DNA of 64,000 nucleotides. Source: Desulfofustis glycolicus DSM 9705 (GTDB taxonomy: Bacteria > Desulfobacterota > Desulfobulbia > Desulfobulbales > Desulfocapsaceae). The notes under the pieces were generated by a model. The model did no database searches. It was not told the DNA's origin and saw only the letters and a list, made by a program, of their open reading frames with translations. Position numbers and translations under genes: made by a program. The stretch lies in assembly GCF_900130015.1 (NCBI RefSeq), contig NZ_FQXS01000012.1, positions 1 through 64,000 of the forward strand. Reading direction: 5' to 3'. This document shows, in pieces, positions 35,789 through 44,963 of this stretch (position 1 is the stretch's first letter; each line of letters starts with the position of its first letter).

Positions 35789-38700
35789 ATGGGAGTGTCA
35801 AGACGGGATTTTCTGAAACTGTCAGGCGGTACCGTTCTGATCGGAACGCTCGGCGTGAACCTCGATCCTGCGAAAGTGTATGCGCAGGAATTGCGGATCA
35901 AGAACGCCAAGCAGAGTACGACGATATGTCCGTACTGTTCCGTCGGATGCGGCATTATCGTCTACACCGAAAACGGCAAGGTCATCCAGACCGAGGGTGA
36001 TCCGGATCATCCGATCAGCGAGGGAACGTTGTGCGCAAAGGGGTCGTCGCTGGTGCAGATGGCCAACAACGATACCCGCCTCGGGAAACCGATGTACCGT
36101 GAACCGGGCGGCACGGCCTGGAAAGAGGTGGAATGGGACTGGGCCCTCGACCGCATTGCTCGGCTGGTCAAGGACAGCCGGGACAAGAGCTTCAAGACCG
36201 TTGAAAAAGGTTTCGTTGTCAACCGCACGGAAGGCATCGCCCATATCGGCAGTGCTGCGATGGACAACGAAGAATGCTACCTGATGCAAAAACTTGTCCG
36301 GTCCTGGGGCCTGGTGTGGGTCGAACACCAGGCGCGTATCTGACACTCCGCAACTGTTGCGGCTCTGGCAGAGTCGTTCGGACGCGGTGCAATGACGAAT
36401 CACTGGATTGACCTGAAAAACGCCGATGTCATTTTGGCCATGGGCGGTAACCCGGCGTCAAACCATCCGGTTTCGATGAAGTGGATCATGCGTGCCAAGG
36501 CAAAAGGCGCCAAATTGATCAGCGTCGATCCCCGTTTTACCCAGACCTCCGCAAAAGCGGACCTCTACGCCCCACTCCGTTCCGGAACGGATATCGCCTT
36601 TCTCGGCGGTATGATCAACTATATCCTGGAAAATAATCTCTATTTTCGGGAATACGTGGTCAACTACACCAACGCGGCGTTTCTGGTGAACCAGGATTTC
36701 CGGGGGCCGGCCGATCTGGACGGGCTCTATTCGGGCTATAACGAGGCGCAGCGTAAGTATGACAAGACAACCTGGTCTTTTCAGCGCGACGAGAACGGCG
36801 TTGCCCTGAAAGATCCCACCCTGGAAGATCCGAACTGCGTTTTCCAGCTGCTGAAAAAACAGTATGCCCGGTATACTCCGGAAACGGTGTCGAATATCAC
36901 CGGCACGCCGCTGGATAAATTGCAGGCGGTCTACGAACTCTACGGCTCGACCGGCAAGCCGGACCGGGTCGGGACCGAATGTTATGCCATGGGCTGGACC
37001 CAGCATACCGTCGGTACCCAGAATATCCGGGCCATGGCCATCATCCAGCTGCTGCTCGGCAATATGGGGATGCCCGGTGGTGGTGTCAATGCGTTGCGTG
37101 GTGAATCCAATGTCCAGGGGTCAACGGATCACGGCATTCTCTTCCATATTCTGCCAGGCTATAACCCGGTACCGAACGCGTCGCTCGTTGACCTGGCTAC
37201 CTATATCGAGAAAACTACCCCAAAAGCCACTGAACCGGGCAGCGTTAACTGGTGGTCCAATCGCAACAAGTATATCACCAGTTATCTCAAGGCAATTTAT
37301 GGAGATGCGGCAACCGCGATGAATGATTTCGGGTATGGATGGATGCCAAAACTGGATGTTGGCCAGAATTGCTCCTGGCTCAATCTTTTTGACAACATGC
37401 TTGCCGGTAAATTCGAAGGGTTCTTCGCCTGGGGGCAGAATCCCGCTTGTTCGGGCGCCAATTCAAACAAGACACGGACCGCCCTGTCAAAACTGAAGTG
37501 GATGGTCAACGTCAATCTCTATGACAACGAGACCGGCTCTTTCTGGCGCGGTCCCGGCATGAACCCGGCTGATGTCCAGACCGAGGTATTTATGCTGCCC
37601 TGTGCGTCTTCAGTGGAGAAAGAGGGTAGTATCTCAAATTCCGGGCGCTGGGCTCAGTGGCGCTATAAGGCCGTCGAGCCGGTCGGACAGTCATTGCCCG
37701 ACGCCGATATCATCAATGAGCTTTATTTCAGGGTCAAACAGCTCTACCAGAAGGAAGGCGGCGCCTATCCCGATCCGGTGGTCAATCTGTTCTGGGACTA
37801 CGGCGAGCGCGATTCGGCGGGTAAGGTCAAACATGTCGATATTCATGCCGTCGCCAAGCACATTAACGGCTACTATACTCAGGACGTGTATGACACGAGT
37901 GTTGAGCCGCCGAAGCTGATCGGCAAGAAAGGCGACCTGGTGAAGAGCTTCGGTCTGCTCAGGGCCGATGGGTCCACCTCGAGCGGCAACTGGCTCTACT
38001 GCAACTCGTATATCCAGGTGGACGGCAAACCCGTCAATATGATGGCCCGACGCGGCAAGACGGATGCGACAGGCCTGGGGCTCTATCCCGAATGGTCCTG
38101 GTCGTGGCCGGTCAACCGGCGGGTTATTTACAACCGGGCTTCTGTCGATCTGCAGGGTCAGCCGTGGGATCCGAAGCGGCCGCTATTGGCCTGGGATGCG
38201 ACCGGCAAGAAGTGGGTCGGTGATGTCGTCGACGGCGGGCCGCCGCCGATGGGTCAGTCGGGCAAACTGCCCTTCATTATGAAGCCGGACGGAGTCGCCT
38301 CGATCTTTGGCCCCGGTCTGGCCGAAGGACCGTTTCCCGAGCATTACGAAGCGCTGGAGTGCCCGCTCGAGGAAAACTCGATGTCGAGTCAGCGGATCAA
38401 TCCGACCATCAAAATTTTCGGCGGCGATTCCGATGCGTTCTACTCCTGCGATCTGCGCTACCCGTTTGTCGCCAGTACCTACCGGGTGACCGAACACTGG
38501 CAGACCGGCGTTATGACCAGGCATTGCTCCTGGCTGCTGGAGATGCAGCCGCAGAATTTCTGCGAAATAAGTATCGAACTTGCCAAAGAACTGGGGATTA
38601 ATAATGGCGACACCGTTGTCGTCACCTCGGGGCGTGGTGAAGTGCAGGCGATCGCCATGGTCTCCGAGCGGTTCCAGCCGTTCAAGATCGCTAATTCGAC

Positions 38701-38857
38701 GGTCCACCAGGTCGGCCTGACCTGGCATTTCGGCTGGCAGTTTCCGGAGGACGGCAGCGGTTTCGACTCAGCGAACCTGCTGACGCCGAACGTCGGTGAT
38801 GCGAACACAATGATACCCGAGTCGAAGGCCTTCATGGTCAACGTCCGGAAGGCATAG
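35789..38857 (+). CDS. fdhA: Formate dehydrogenase alpha subunit, selenocysteine-containing
   Basis: The gene is one 1022-residue reading frame with an in-frame UGA at 36341-36343 (Sec185). Before it the product reads WVEHQARI and after it HSATVAALAESFGRGAMTNHW, the classical Sec site of FdnG/FdoG-type enzymes. The N-terminus has a Tat signal (SRRDFLKLSGG), so it is exported, and a 4Fe-4S site CPYCSVGCG with C in EGTLCAKG. The remainder is the molybdopterin/tungsten-binding domain (GGNPASNHP, SVDPRFTQTS) and a C-terminal dinucleotide domain. A SECIS-like hairpin lies at 36359-36377. Followed by fdhB and cytochrome b, it oxidises formate in the periplasm and passes electrons to the membrane quinone pool or cytochromes. 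Confidence 0.95.
36341..36377 (+). promoter_or_regulatory. UGA(Sec) codon and candidate SECIS element of fdhA
   Basis: The UGA is at 36341-36343. A hairpin with stem GCGGCTCT at 36359-36366 and AGAGTCGT at 36370-36377 (two G-U pairs) closes a GGC loop. The loop begins 23 bases after the UGA and starts with GG, both within the known bacterial SECIS rules. A second, shorter hairpin CCGCAA-CTG-TTGCGG at 36348-36362 competes with it. The folding has not been computed. Confidence 0.65.
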
Positions 38858-38867
38858 GGGGTGAACC

Positions 38868-39641
38868 ATGGCTAATAATACGAACACAAGCCGTAAAGCA
38901 ATCCTGGTTACCCCGGAACTCTGTATCGGGTGTCGGGCCTGCCAGGTCGCCTGTAAATCATGGAACCAGCTGTCGGCCATCAAGACAAAAAACAACGGTA
39001 CCTACCAGAACCCGCCGGACCTGGCCAGTGCGGCCTATAACATGATTCAGTACAGCGAGGTGCCGTCGGACCAGAATGCGGTACGCTGGCTTTTCCTGAG
39101 CCGGCGCTGCATGCATTGTGAGGATGCCGGTTGCATGACCATCTGTCCGTCGCCCGGTGCGTTGTATCGGACCGATGATGGCGCGGTGGCCTTTGATCGA
39201 GACAAGTGTATTGGCTGCAAGCTCTGCGTCAACGCCTGTCCGTTCGATGTTCCTCGCTATGACGCGGAGGACAAAGTGACGAAATGTCACCTGTGCTTCG
39301 ATCGGATCGGTGCCGGCATGGAACCGGCCTGCACCAAGACCTGCCCCACCGGTGCCCTGAAGTTCGGAGATCGGGACGAGCTGGTCGGTGCTGCGAAGCA
39401 AGAGGGATTCGGCACCATCTACGGGGAGAAGGATCTGGGCGGCCTTGGTTCGATCTACGCATTCAAAGAAGAGCCGAAGCTGTACGGGATGAAGGAAAAT
39501 CCGGAGATTCCAAGCAGTGTCGTTTTCTGGCATACCTACCTCAAGCCGCTCTCGTTGATCGGTCTGGGTGGAGTTGTTGGAGCCGCGGCGATCCACTATC
39601 TGGCGATCGGTCCCCACAAGGATCAGGAAGAGGAGGTGTGA
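38868..39641 (+). CDS. fdhB: Formate dehydrogenase iron-sulfur (beta) subunit
   Basis: The 257-residue ferredoxin-like subunit carries four Cys clusters for four 4Fe-4S centres: CIGCRACQVACKSW, CMHCEDAGCMTICP, CIGCKLCVNACPF and CHLCFDRIGAGMEPACTKTCP. A single C-terminal helix (LIGLGGVVGAAAIHYLAIGP) would anchor it to the membrane, as in FdnH. It lacks its own export signal and is probably carried out with the Tat-bearing alpha subunit. It is 10 bases after fdhA and one base before the cytochrome gene, and relays electrons from the active site to haem b. Confidence 0.95.
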   Translation: MANNTNTSRKAILVTPELCIGCRACQVACKSWNQLSAIKTKNNGTYQNPPDLASAAYNMIQYSEVPSDQNAVRWLFLSRRCMHCEDAGCMTICPSPGALYRTDDGAVAFDRDKCIGCKLCVNACPFDVPRYDAEDKVTKCHLCFDRIGAGMEPACTKTCPTGALKFGDRDELVGAAKQEGFGTIYGEKDLGGLGSIYAFKEEPKLYGMKENPEIPSSVVFWHTYLKPLSLIGLGGVVGAAAIHYLAIGPHKDQEEEV

Positions 39642-39642
39642 C

Positions 39643-40233
39643 ATGGCAGAGATGGTAAGAAAATCAAGTGTCGACGAGGTCCTGAATCACTGGATACTCG
39701 CCGGAAGCTGCATCCTGCTGGTAATCACCGGGTTTGCCTTCCTGTTCCATATGGAATCGGTCGGCGGTGTCTTCGGCGGCTTTGATACGATGAAATCGGT
39801 GCATAACTGGGCGGGCGTCGTCTTCTCGGTGTCCCTGCTCTACTCCATGCGCCATTACCTTGCAGATGCACTACACTATGACGCCGACGACCGGCAATGG
39901 TTCAAGGTGGCGGGCGGCTATCTGTCCCACAAGGTAAAAGTGCCGCCGATGGGCAAGTACAATCCGGGCCAGAAGCTCTATTATCTGATTATCCTGCTGG
40001 CCGGCATCGCCATTGCGCTTTCCGGTTTCGCCATCTGGTTCATGAAGGATAACGGAAGCATAATGCTTCTTGCTCACCTGGTACACAATGTGGCTTTCGT
40101 TGTCTTTGTTGTCGTCGTGCCGGTTCATATCTATCTCGGTACCCTGGCAAATCCGGGTACTTTCGGTATCATGGTGACCGGTACCATGCCGCTGGAAACC
40201 GCCAAAAAGCGGCATCCCAAGTGGATTAGCTGA
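39643..40233 (+). CDS. Formate dehydrogenase cytochrome b (gamma) subunit
   Basis: This 196-residue protein has four membrane helices: WILAGSCILLVITGFAFLFH, WAGVVFSVSLLYSMRHYLAD, YYLIILLAGIAIALSGFAIW and VAFVVFVVVVPVHIYLGTL. His residues near helix ends (NHW, HNW, MRH, VHN, VHIY) are haem b ligand candidates, as in FdnI. The start ATG 39643 follows AGGAGGTG directly; an upstream in-frame start at 39568 lies inside fdhB and is rejected. It is the last gene of the fdhA-B-cytochrome operon, with an intrinsic terminator about 60 bases after it. Confidence 0.93.
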   Translation: MAEMVRKSSVDEVLNHWILAGSCILLVITGFAFLFHMESVGGVFGGFDTMKSVHNWAGVVFSVSLLYSMRHYLADALHYDADDRQWFKVAGGYLSHKVKVPPMGKYNPGQKLYYLIILLAGIAIALSGFAIWFMKDNGSIMLLAHLVHNVAFVVFVVVVPVHIYLGTLANPGTFGIMVTGTMPLETAKKRHPKWIS

Positions 40234-40295
40234 TGTGTCGGTGGCAGGTGGCCAACGGCCGCTTCGCCCGATGAACAATATTCAAGGAGGGAAAA

Positions 40296-40322
40296 GGGGA
40301 TACCACGGTATCCCCTTTTTTT
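40296..40322 (+). terminator. Intrinsic terminator between the fdh operon and the Sec-DsbA gene
   Basis: GGGGATACC at 40296-40304 pairs with GGTATCCCC at 40307-40315 (8 bp when a CACG tetraloop is allowed), followed by seven T. It ends 8 bases before the next ATG and begins 6 bases after a perfect AAGGAGG (40284-40290). It may therefore act both as a terminator of the fdh transcript and as a fold that brings the ribosome-binding site nearer to the next start. Confidence 0.85.
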
Positions 40323-40329
40323 ACTGACG

Positions 40330-40920
40330 ATGAAAAAAGCCCTGATCTGCATTGTTGTGCTGTTATTATTCGGCATCGCACAGGCGAGCGAAAAACGGGT
40401 TGATGTACCGATTGGCGACTCCCCGTCTCTCGGACCTGACGGTGCGCCGATAACCATCATTGAATTCATCGATTTTCAGTGACCCCATTGTGTAGCGGTC
40501 GGTCCGACCGTCAAGCAACTTGTGGCCAGTTATCCAGGAAAAATCCGGCTGGTGATCAAAAACTATCCGTACAAATATCGAGATTTCGCCCGCATTTCCG
40601 CTGAGGCTTCACTGGCGGCAAGAGAGCAGGGTAAATACTGGGAGATGCATGATCTGCTGCTGACCCGGTCTCCTGCACTGGATCGCTCCAGCCTGATCGC
40701 CTATGCCGGCGAGTTGGGGCTCGATGTTGAAGCCTTTACCGCGTCGATCGACAGCAATGCTCATGCCGGGGAGATTGACCGTGATATCGCCCTGGCCGAG
40801 TCGATCGATCTGTATAACACGCCGACATTTTTTATTAACGGTCTGCAGGTTGTCGGGGAGCGGCCCTTCGAGTATTTTAAGAAGATGATAGATGAGGAAT
40901 TGACGCGGACGGGAGGGTGA
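40330..40920 (+). CDS. DsbA-like thiol-disulfide oxidoreductase, selenocysteine-containing
   Basis: The frame from ATG 40330 encodes 196 residues with one UGA at 40480-40482 (codon 51). The product has a Sec-type signal (KKALICIVVLLLFGIAQA, cleavage after A19), ITIIEFIDFQ before the UGA and PHCVAVGPTVKQL after it, so the active site is Sec51-Pro-His-Cys54, matching CPHC of DsbA-type thioredoxins. The cis-Pro loop NTPTFF (P165) and the helical insertion EASLAAREQGKYWEMHDLLL confirm the family. A SECIS-like hairpin follows at 40496-40510. It is periplasmic, next to a Sec formate dehydrogenase and 4 bases ahead of a cytochrome c peroxidase. Standard gene calling gives only 40522-40920. Confidence 0.87.
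40480..40510 (+). promoter_or_regulatory. UGA(Sec) codon and candidate SECIS element of the DsbA-like gene
   Basis: The UGA is at 40480-40482. CGGTC at 40496-40500 pairs with GACCG at 40506-40510 (plus a G-U pair outside) around the loop GGTCC. The loop starts 18 bases after the UGA and begins with GG, within the rules known for bacterial SECIS elements. Confidence 0.65.
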
Positions 40921-40923
40921 TCG

Positions 40924-41979
40924 ATGAAGAAAATTGCATGGCTGCTCCTGGCCGGACTCTGCCTGCCGGCAGTTGCTGTGGCCGGGCAGTTGGCCGCCAT
41001 TACCGATGCGATGCTACCCGAACAGACTCCTGAGCTGGCAGCTCGGGCCGAGCTTGGGAAAAAGCTTTTTTTTGACCGGCGACTGTCCGGCGACGGAACG
41101 ATGAATTGCGGTACCTGCCACGATCCTGAACAGGGGTATAGCGATGGCATGGAAATCTCGCTCAACTACCCGACGACCAAAAACTGGCGCAATTCACCGA
41201 CGGTGATCAATGTCGTCTTTCATCAACAGTTCTTCCATGATGGGCGTGCTGCAACCCTGGAGGAGCAGGCCCTGTTCCCGATGATGTCGGCCTTTGAGAT
41301 GAATCAGAACCTCGATTTTCTAGAAGAAGAAATCCGATCCGTTCCTGAATATGTTGCTGAATTCAAATCAGTCTTTGGCGATGGGGATGTCACCCTGGAG
41401 CGTATTGCCATCGCCATAGCCGACTTCGAGCGGACCCTGATCTCCCGCGATGCCCCGCTGGACCGATTCCTCGATGGAGATGAAACGGCGCTTTCGCCGG
41501 ATGCGCGGCAGGGCTATCAGCTGTTTATCGGCAAAGCGGCTTGTGTCACGTGTCATTACGGCCCCAATTTGATGGACAACCGCTTTCACGCCCTTTATGT
41601 TCCTGAGAATCCAGACCATCTTGAAGACCCGCGGATCACCGCTACCCGGCGTTTTGTCGCCAAGCTCCACAATTTTGAAGCGTACCGGACGCTGGACGAA
41701 GATCTTGGTCGCTACCTGATCACCAAGGATCGTGCCGATTGGAAGGCCTTCAAGACCCCGACGCTCAGAGAGATTGCCGCAACCGCACCGTACATGCACA
41801 ACGGCATCTTTGCGACGCTTGATGAAGTGCTCGACTTTTTTGCCGCCGGCGGCGGCGCCGGCACCACCGCGCTGAAACCGTTGGCTCTTTCCCCGGCGGA
41901 AAAATCGCAGCTCAAAGCCTTTCTGGAAGAAGGTCTTGCCGGTGAGATCACCCCGTTAACCTATCCCAAGATACCCTAA
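40924..41979 (+). CDS. Dihaem cytochrome c peroxidase (CcpA/MauG family)
   Basis: The 351-residue protein has a signal peptide ([19 protein letters not shown]), so it is periplasmic. It has two haem c sites, [14 protein letters not shown] and [16 protein letters not shown], and family blocks [49 protein letters not shown] and [19 protein letters not shown]. It would reduce H2O2 with electrons from small cytochromes. It starts 4 bases after the Sec-DsbA gene, with GGGAGG in that gene's end as ribosome-binding site, and is followed by fdhE after 8 bases. The context suggests protection of an oxygen-sensitive periplasmic dehydrogenase, which is an inference. Confidence 0.93.
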   Translation: MKKIAWLLLAGLCLPAVAVAGQLAAITDAMLPEQTPELAARAELGKKLFFDRRLSGDGTMNCGTCHDPEQGYSDGMEISLNYPTTKNWRNSPTVINVVFHQQFFHDGRAATLEEQALFPMMSAFEMNQNLDFLEEEIRSVPEYVAEFKSVFGDGDVTLERIAIAIADFERTLISRDAPLDRFLDGDETALSPDARQGYQLFIGKAACVTCHYGPNLMDNRFHALYVPENPDHLEDPRITATRRFVAKLHNFEAYRTLDEDLGRYLITKDRADWKAFKTPTLREIAATAPYMHNGIFATLDEVLDFFAAGGGAGTTALKPLALSPAEKSQLKAFLEEGLAGEITPLTYPKIP

Positions 41980-41987
41980 GGAGACGC

Positions 41988-42761
41988 ATGACCATTGATA
42001 TCCCGACCTTGATTGAGCAGCGGCCGCATCTCAAGGACCCACTCGAGTTTTATGCCCGTTGGCAGCAGTTTCAGCAGGAGGTGGCAGCCTTGCTGCCGGA
42101 TGACGGAGAGGACATGTCGGCCGCTGATGCCCGGGCCTATCCCCAGCAAGCGAGTGCTGCGGTCTTTCGCTTGTTTCTCGAGACCTTTGATCTGCCGGAA
42201 GAAGAGCTGGCTCCGCTCGGCCGGGCACTGGAGCAGGGCGAGCTCGATTTTATGCAACTGCCGCTCGGAGATGCTCCGATGAAGGCTGCCGAGCCGTTTA
42301 CTGACGAAGAGTGGGCTTCTCTGCTGTTTCTGTTGAGCAGGCCTTATTTCCTGGCCTTGCGTGAGCGATTTGTCCTGGACGGCAGCATCTGGGAAGACGG
42401 CCGCTGCCCCCTTTGCTCGGCACGAGCTACGCTGGTTTCCATCGTGGATGGTCCGCAGCGCCGCATCCAGTGTTCGTTCTGCGGCACCTCCGGCCCGTAT
42501 TCGCGGTTTATCGGCTGTCTGCACTGCGGCAGCGAGAACATCGACAAACTCAATACCCTGATGTCCGATGATGAGCCGGGATTCCGGGTAGCGACCTGCG
42601 ACGAGTGTAAGACCTATGTCAAGGTTGTTGAAGATTCGGCTTTACAGAAAATGACGTTTGATCTGGCGGATCTGGCCAGTTTGCCGCTCGACCTGGTTGC
42701 TCAGGGACAGGGGTTTTCCCGGCAGGCACCCAATCCTATCGGTCTGAAAAAAATGGAATAA
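41988..42761 (+). CDS. fdhE: Formate dehydrogenase accessory protein FdhE
   Basis: The 257-residue cytoplasmic protein has the four Cys pairs of FdhE (CPLCSARATL, CSFCGTSG, CLHCGSEN, CDECKTYVK), which bind metal and are needed for maturation of Tat-exported formate dehydrogenases. Its ATG follows AAGGAG by six bases. It supports the view that the peroxidase and Sec-DsbA genes upstream belong to the same functional unit as fdhA. fdhD and the sel genes are not in the window. Confidence 0.93.
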   Translation: MTIDIPTLIEQRPHLKDPLEFYARWQQFQQEVAALLPDDGEDMSAADARAYPQQASAAVFRLFLETFDLPEEELAPLGRALEQGELDFMQLPLGDAPMKAAEPFTDEEWASLLFLLSRPYFLALRERFVLDGSIWEDGRCPLCSARATLVSIVDGPQRRIQCSFCGTSGPYSRFIGCLHCGSENIDKLNTLMSDDEPGFRVATCDECKTYVKVVEDSALQKMTFDLADLASLPLDLVAQGQGFSRQAPNPIGLKKME

Positions 42762-42822
42762 GCGACAATCGGCGCCGGTCAGTTCCGGCGTCCCCAAGAA
42801 AAAGGTTCTGTTGCGTCGCCAA

Positions 42823-42851
42823 GGGCCGCCTGATCGGGCGGCCCTTTTTTT
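42823..42851 (+). terminator. Intrinsic terminator after fdhE
   Basis: GGGCCGCC at 42823-42830 pairs perfectly with GGCGGCCC at 42837-42844 around TGATCG and is followed by seven T. It closes the Sec-DsbA, peroxidase, fdhE transcript. Confidence 0.92.
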
Positions 42852-42932
42852 GTCGGGCTTGTCCGGCCGGAAACGGGCAGCGCGGCGTTCCGACGAGAGA
42901 GGCGTGGCGAGCAGTCGGTCGTTGCCTGCCGG

Positions 42933-44630
42933 TCAGGACAGCTCCTCAAACAATTTTTCCTGATCGGGGGTGCCGATAAAGATCAATTCGTCTTCTTCTT
43001 CGATCATTGTTTCCGGATCAGGACTGATGTGCAGGTGATCATGTTGCCGGATGGCAATAATGCTGAGGCCGGTTTTTTCGCGGATACCGCAAGTCATTAT
43101 CGAGGTGCCGGCGTAATGCGTTCCGGCCTGGCGCTGAAGCACGACAAGACCTTCGGTAAAGAGTGAGATCTCGTTTGGCTGCAGCAGTTGAAAAATGATC
43201 CCGGCGCCGAGGGAGGCGTAGGACATGACCTGGTCGGCACCGGCCATATGCAGTTTGGCTACGCTTCTTTCGAGAATCGATCTGCTGATGATCTGCATAT
43301 CAGGGCGAAGTTGCCGGCAGTAAAAGGTCAGATAGATATTCATATCATCACTGTGCGTGGTGATGATAACCGATTTGACCTGCTCGATACCGGCGCTTCT
43401 CAAGGTGTCAAGATCTGCGGCATCGCCGCAGATGGTTTTCTCGCGGTAGGCACCAGTGCCGATGTTGGATCGTTTTTCGACAATGCGGAAGTTGATACCG
43501 TATTGATCAAGTGTTGCCGCTGCCACCTGACCGACCCGGCCGCCGCCGAGGATCAGCACTTGCGGAATGTCGGGGGACTGCTGGATGGCGACGGTGAAAT
43601 GCTCGTCGAAGGCTTTGAGTTGTCCACTGGTGCCGGCCAGAATTAAAATGGTCTGAGCGGAGATACGTGTTTCCGGGTTGGCGACGATGAACTTGCCTTT
43701 TTCCATCATACCGATCGCCGTGACCCCGGTGGCTTGCCGAATACCGGCCTGGGCAAGGCTCTTCCCCTCCAGGCTGGTGTAGCGCACCGGCAGCTCGGAA
43801 ATGAGCAGATCACCGAAGCGGCCGATCATGGTGGTTCCCAGGCCAACGCCAAAGGCCCTTCTGGCAAGGGACACGCCGAGCATGGTCATGAATTCGTAGA
43901 CGCTGACATTGCCGGAATACTCGAGGATATCGATGGAGTGTTTGTTGGCGGCATTGGTGACAATCGGCACATCCTCACTGACTTGGCGAATGGTAAAGCA
44001 GATATTGGTGCTGATCAGATCGTCGTTGGTCACGACGATCAGTGCCGCTTTGTCCGTCTGAGTCTGGCGGTAGGTCTCTTGACGATCCAGGTCGCCGACG
44101 ATTACCCGGTAACCTTGATCGAGCAGGGTTGCGGCATGCTGCTGGCTTCCGGTGATGACGGCGTAGGGAACCTGCCGTCGGTTAAGGTAGTCGATCAAGC
44201 GCGTGGTGATTGGATCGACAGAAGTGATCAGCACGTGCCCTTCGGTTTCATTCGGGAGTTGCCGTGGGGTCCGGGCCTTTTCCTGGGCCTCGAGCCAGGG
44301 CGCGTAGAAGAATTGGATAAAGGTGAAGGGCAGAATGATGAGCAGAAAGAGCACGCCTGAAACGAGGACGAATATCGAAAAGACCCTGCCGAGATCACTG
44401 TTAAAGGTAATATCGCCGAAGCCTAGCGTCGACATAACCGTCAGTGTCCAGTAAACACCGGTCACCCAGGAGAAATCCTGACCTTCGTATGCCATCAGCA
44501 GGTGAAAAAGGATTGAATAAAGACAGATGACTGACAGTAGGAAGGCGAGGAATTTGGACAAGACCACCACGTTTCGTTTGGTCGTCTTATCCTGAAAGAA
44601 AAACATCAACTGGGGTACGACGAATTTCAT
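42933..44630 (-). CDS. Potassium channel with two RCK (TrkA) domains
   Basis: The 565-residue inner-membrane protein has two helices (VVLSKFLAFLLSVICLYSILFHLLMAY and VFSIFVLVSGVLFLLIILPFTFIQFF) around a pore loop with filter TLGFGD (68-73) in place of the common TVGYGD. Two RCK modules follow: the first starts VLITSVDPITTRLID, a degenerate nucleotide fold; the second has an intact VLILGGGRVGQVAAATL. TrkA_C-like parts (VRYTSLEGKSLAQAGIR and the C-terminal IMTCGIREKTGLSIIAIRQ) follow each. It would conduct K+ under ligand control. Neighbours give no further hint. Confidence 0.93.
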   Translation of the reverse strand: MKFVVPQLMFFFQDKTTKRNVVVLSKFLAFLLSVICLYSILFHLLMAYEGQDFSWVTGVYWTLTVMSTLGFGDITFNSDLGRVFSIFVLVSGVLFLLIILPFTFIQFFYAPWLEAQEKARTPRQLPNETEGHVLITSVDPITTRLIDYLNRRQVPYAVITGSQQHAATLLDQGYRVIVGDLDRQETYRQTQTDKAALIVVTNDDLISTNICFTIRQVSEDVPIVTNAANKHSIDILEYSGNVSVYEFMTMLGVSLARRAFGVGLGTTMIGRFGDLLISELPVRYTSLEGKSLAQAGIRQATGVTAIGMMEKGKFIVANPETRISAQTILILAGTSGQLKAFDEHFTVAIQQSPDIPQVLILGGGRVGQVAAATLDQYGINFRIVEKRSNIGTGAYREKTICGDAADLDTLRSAGIEQVKSVIITTHSDDMNIYLTFYCRQLRPDMQIISRSILERSVAKLHMAGADQVMSYASLGAGIIFQLLQPNEISLFTEGLVVLQRQAGTHYAGTSIMTCGIREKTGLSIIAIRQHDHLHISPDPETMIEEEDELIFIGTPDQEKLFEELS

Positions 44631-44963
44631 ACAGCCACCTCAGTGGGCTAAGCGATTATCGGGAGAGCAAAGAGCCTGGGCACCAGGTGCAGCTTGGCAG
44701 CAATACATGGTCATGCCCCCCCTGGACGGGACGTCACAACAAAACATGAAATCGGTGTCGTGGTTCAAAGGGCTGGCCGGTCCTGCCTCCAGCAGAACCG
44801 GCCAGCCCGGGGGACTGATGTTCACATAAAATATCAGGGTCGGGGCAGCAATAGTTCGACCGTCCATAACGGAACCTGAAGGCAATAAAACTATAGCATA
44901 TCGACGGTTGATTCGGAAACCGTGCTGTGGGACATAAAGCTGGTCAGCCTGTCCATCGAAGCA
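44631..44963. repeat. Intergenic region with a compact family B repeat
   Basis: From about 44750 to 44826 lies a short family B unit. GGGCTGGCCGGT at 44770-44781 and ACCGGCCAGCCC at 44797-44808 form a perfect 12-bp inverted repeat with a 15-base loop; the rest (GGGGGACTGATGTTCACATAAAA) matches the end of the copies near 52311 and 22245. It lacks the middle part present in those. No gene was seen. Confidence 0.75.

Noticed and set aside
36348-36362. CCGCAA-CTG-TTGCGG hairpin as the fdhA SECIS
   Set aside because: Its loop is only 10 bases from the UGA and does not start with G; the hairpin at 36359-36377 fits better.
36344-36391. Reading the fdhA UGA as a true stop with a second gene starting at 36392
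   Set aside because: The protein family runs through the UGA with a conserved Sec site, and the second part has no ribosome-binding site.
40522-40920. A 132-residue thioredoxin-like protein starting at 40522
   Set aside because: This start lacks the signal peptide and active site and lies inside the longer Sec-containing gene.
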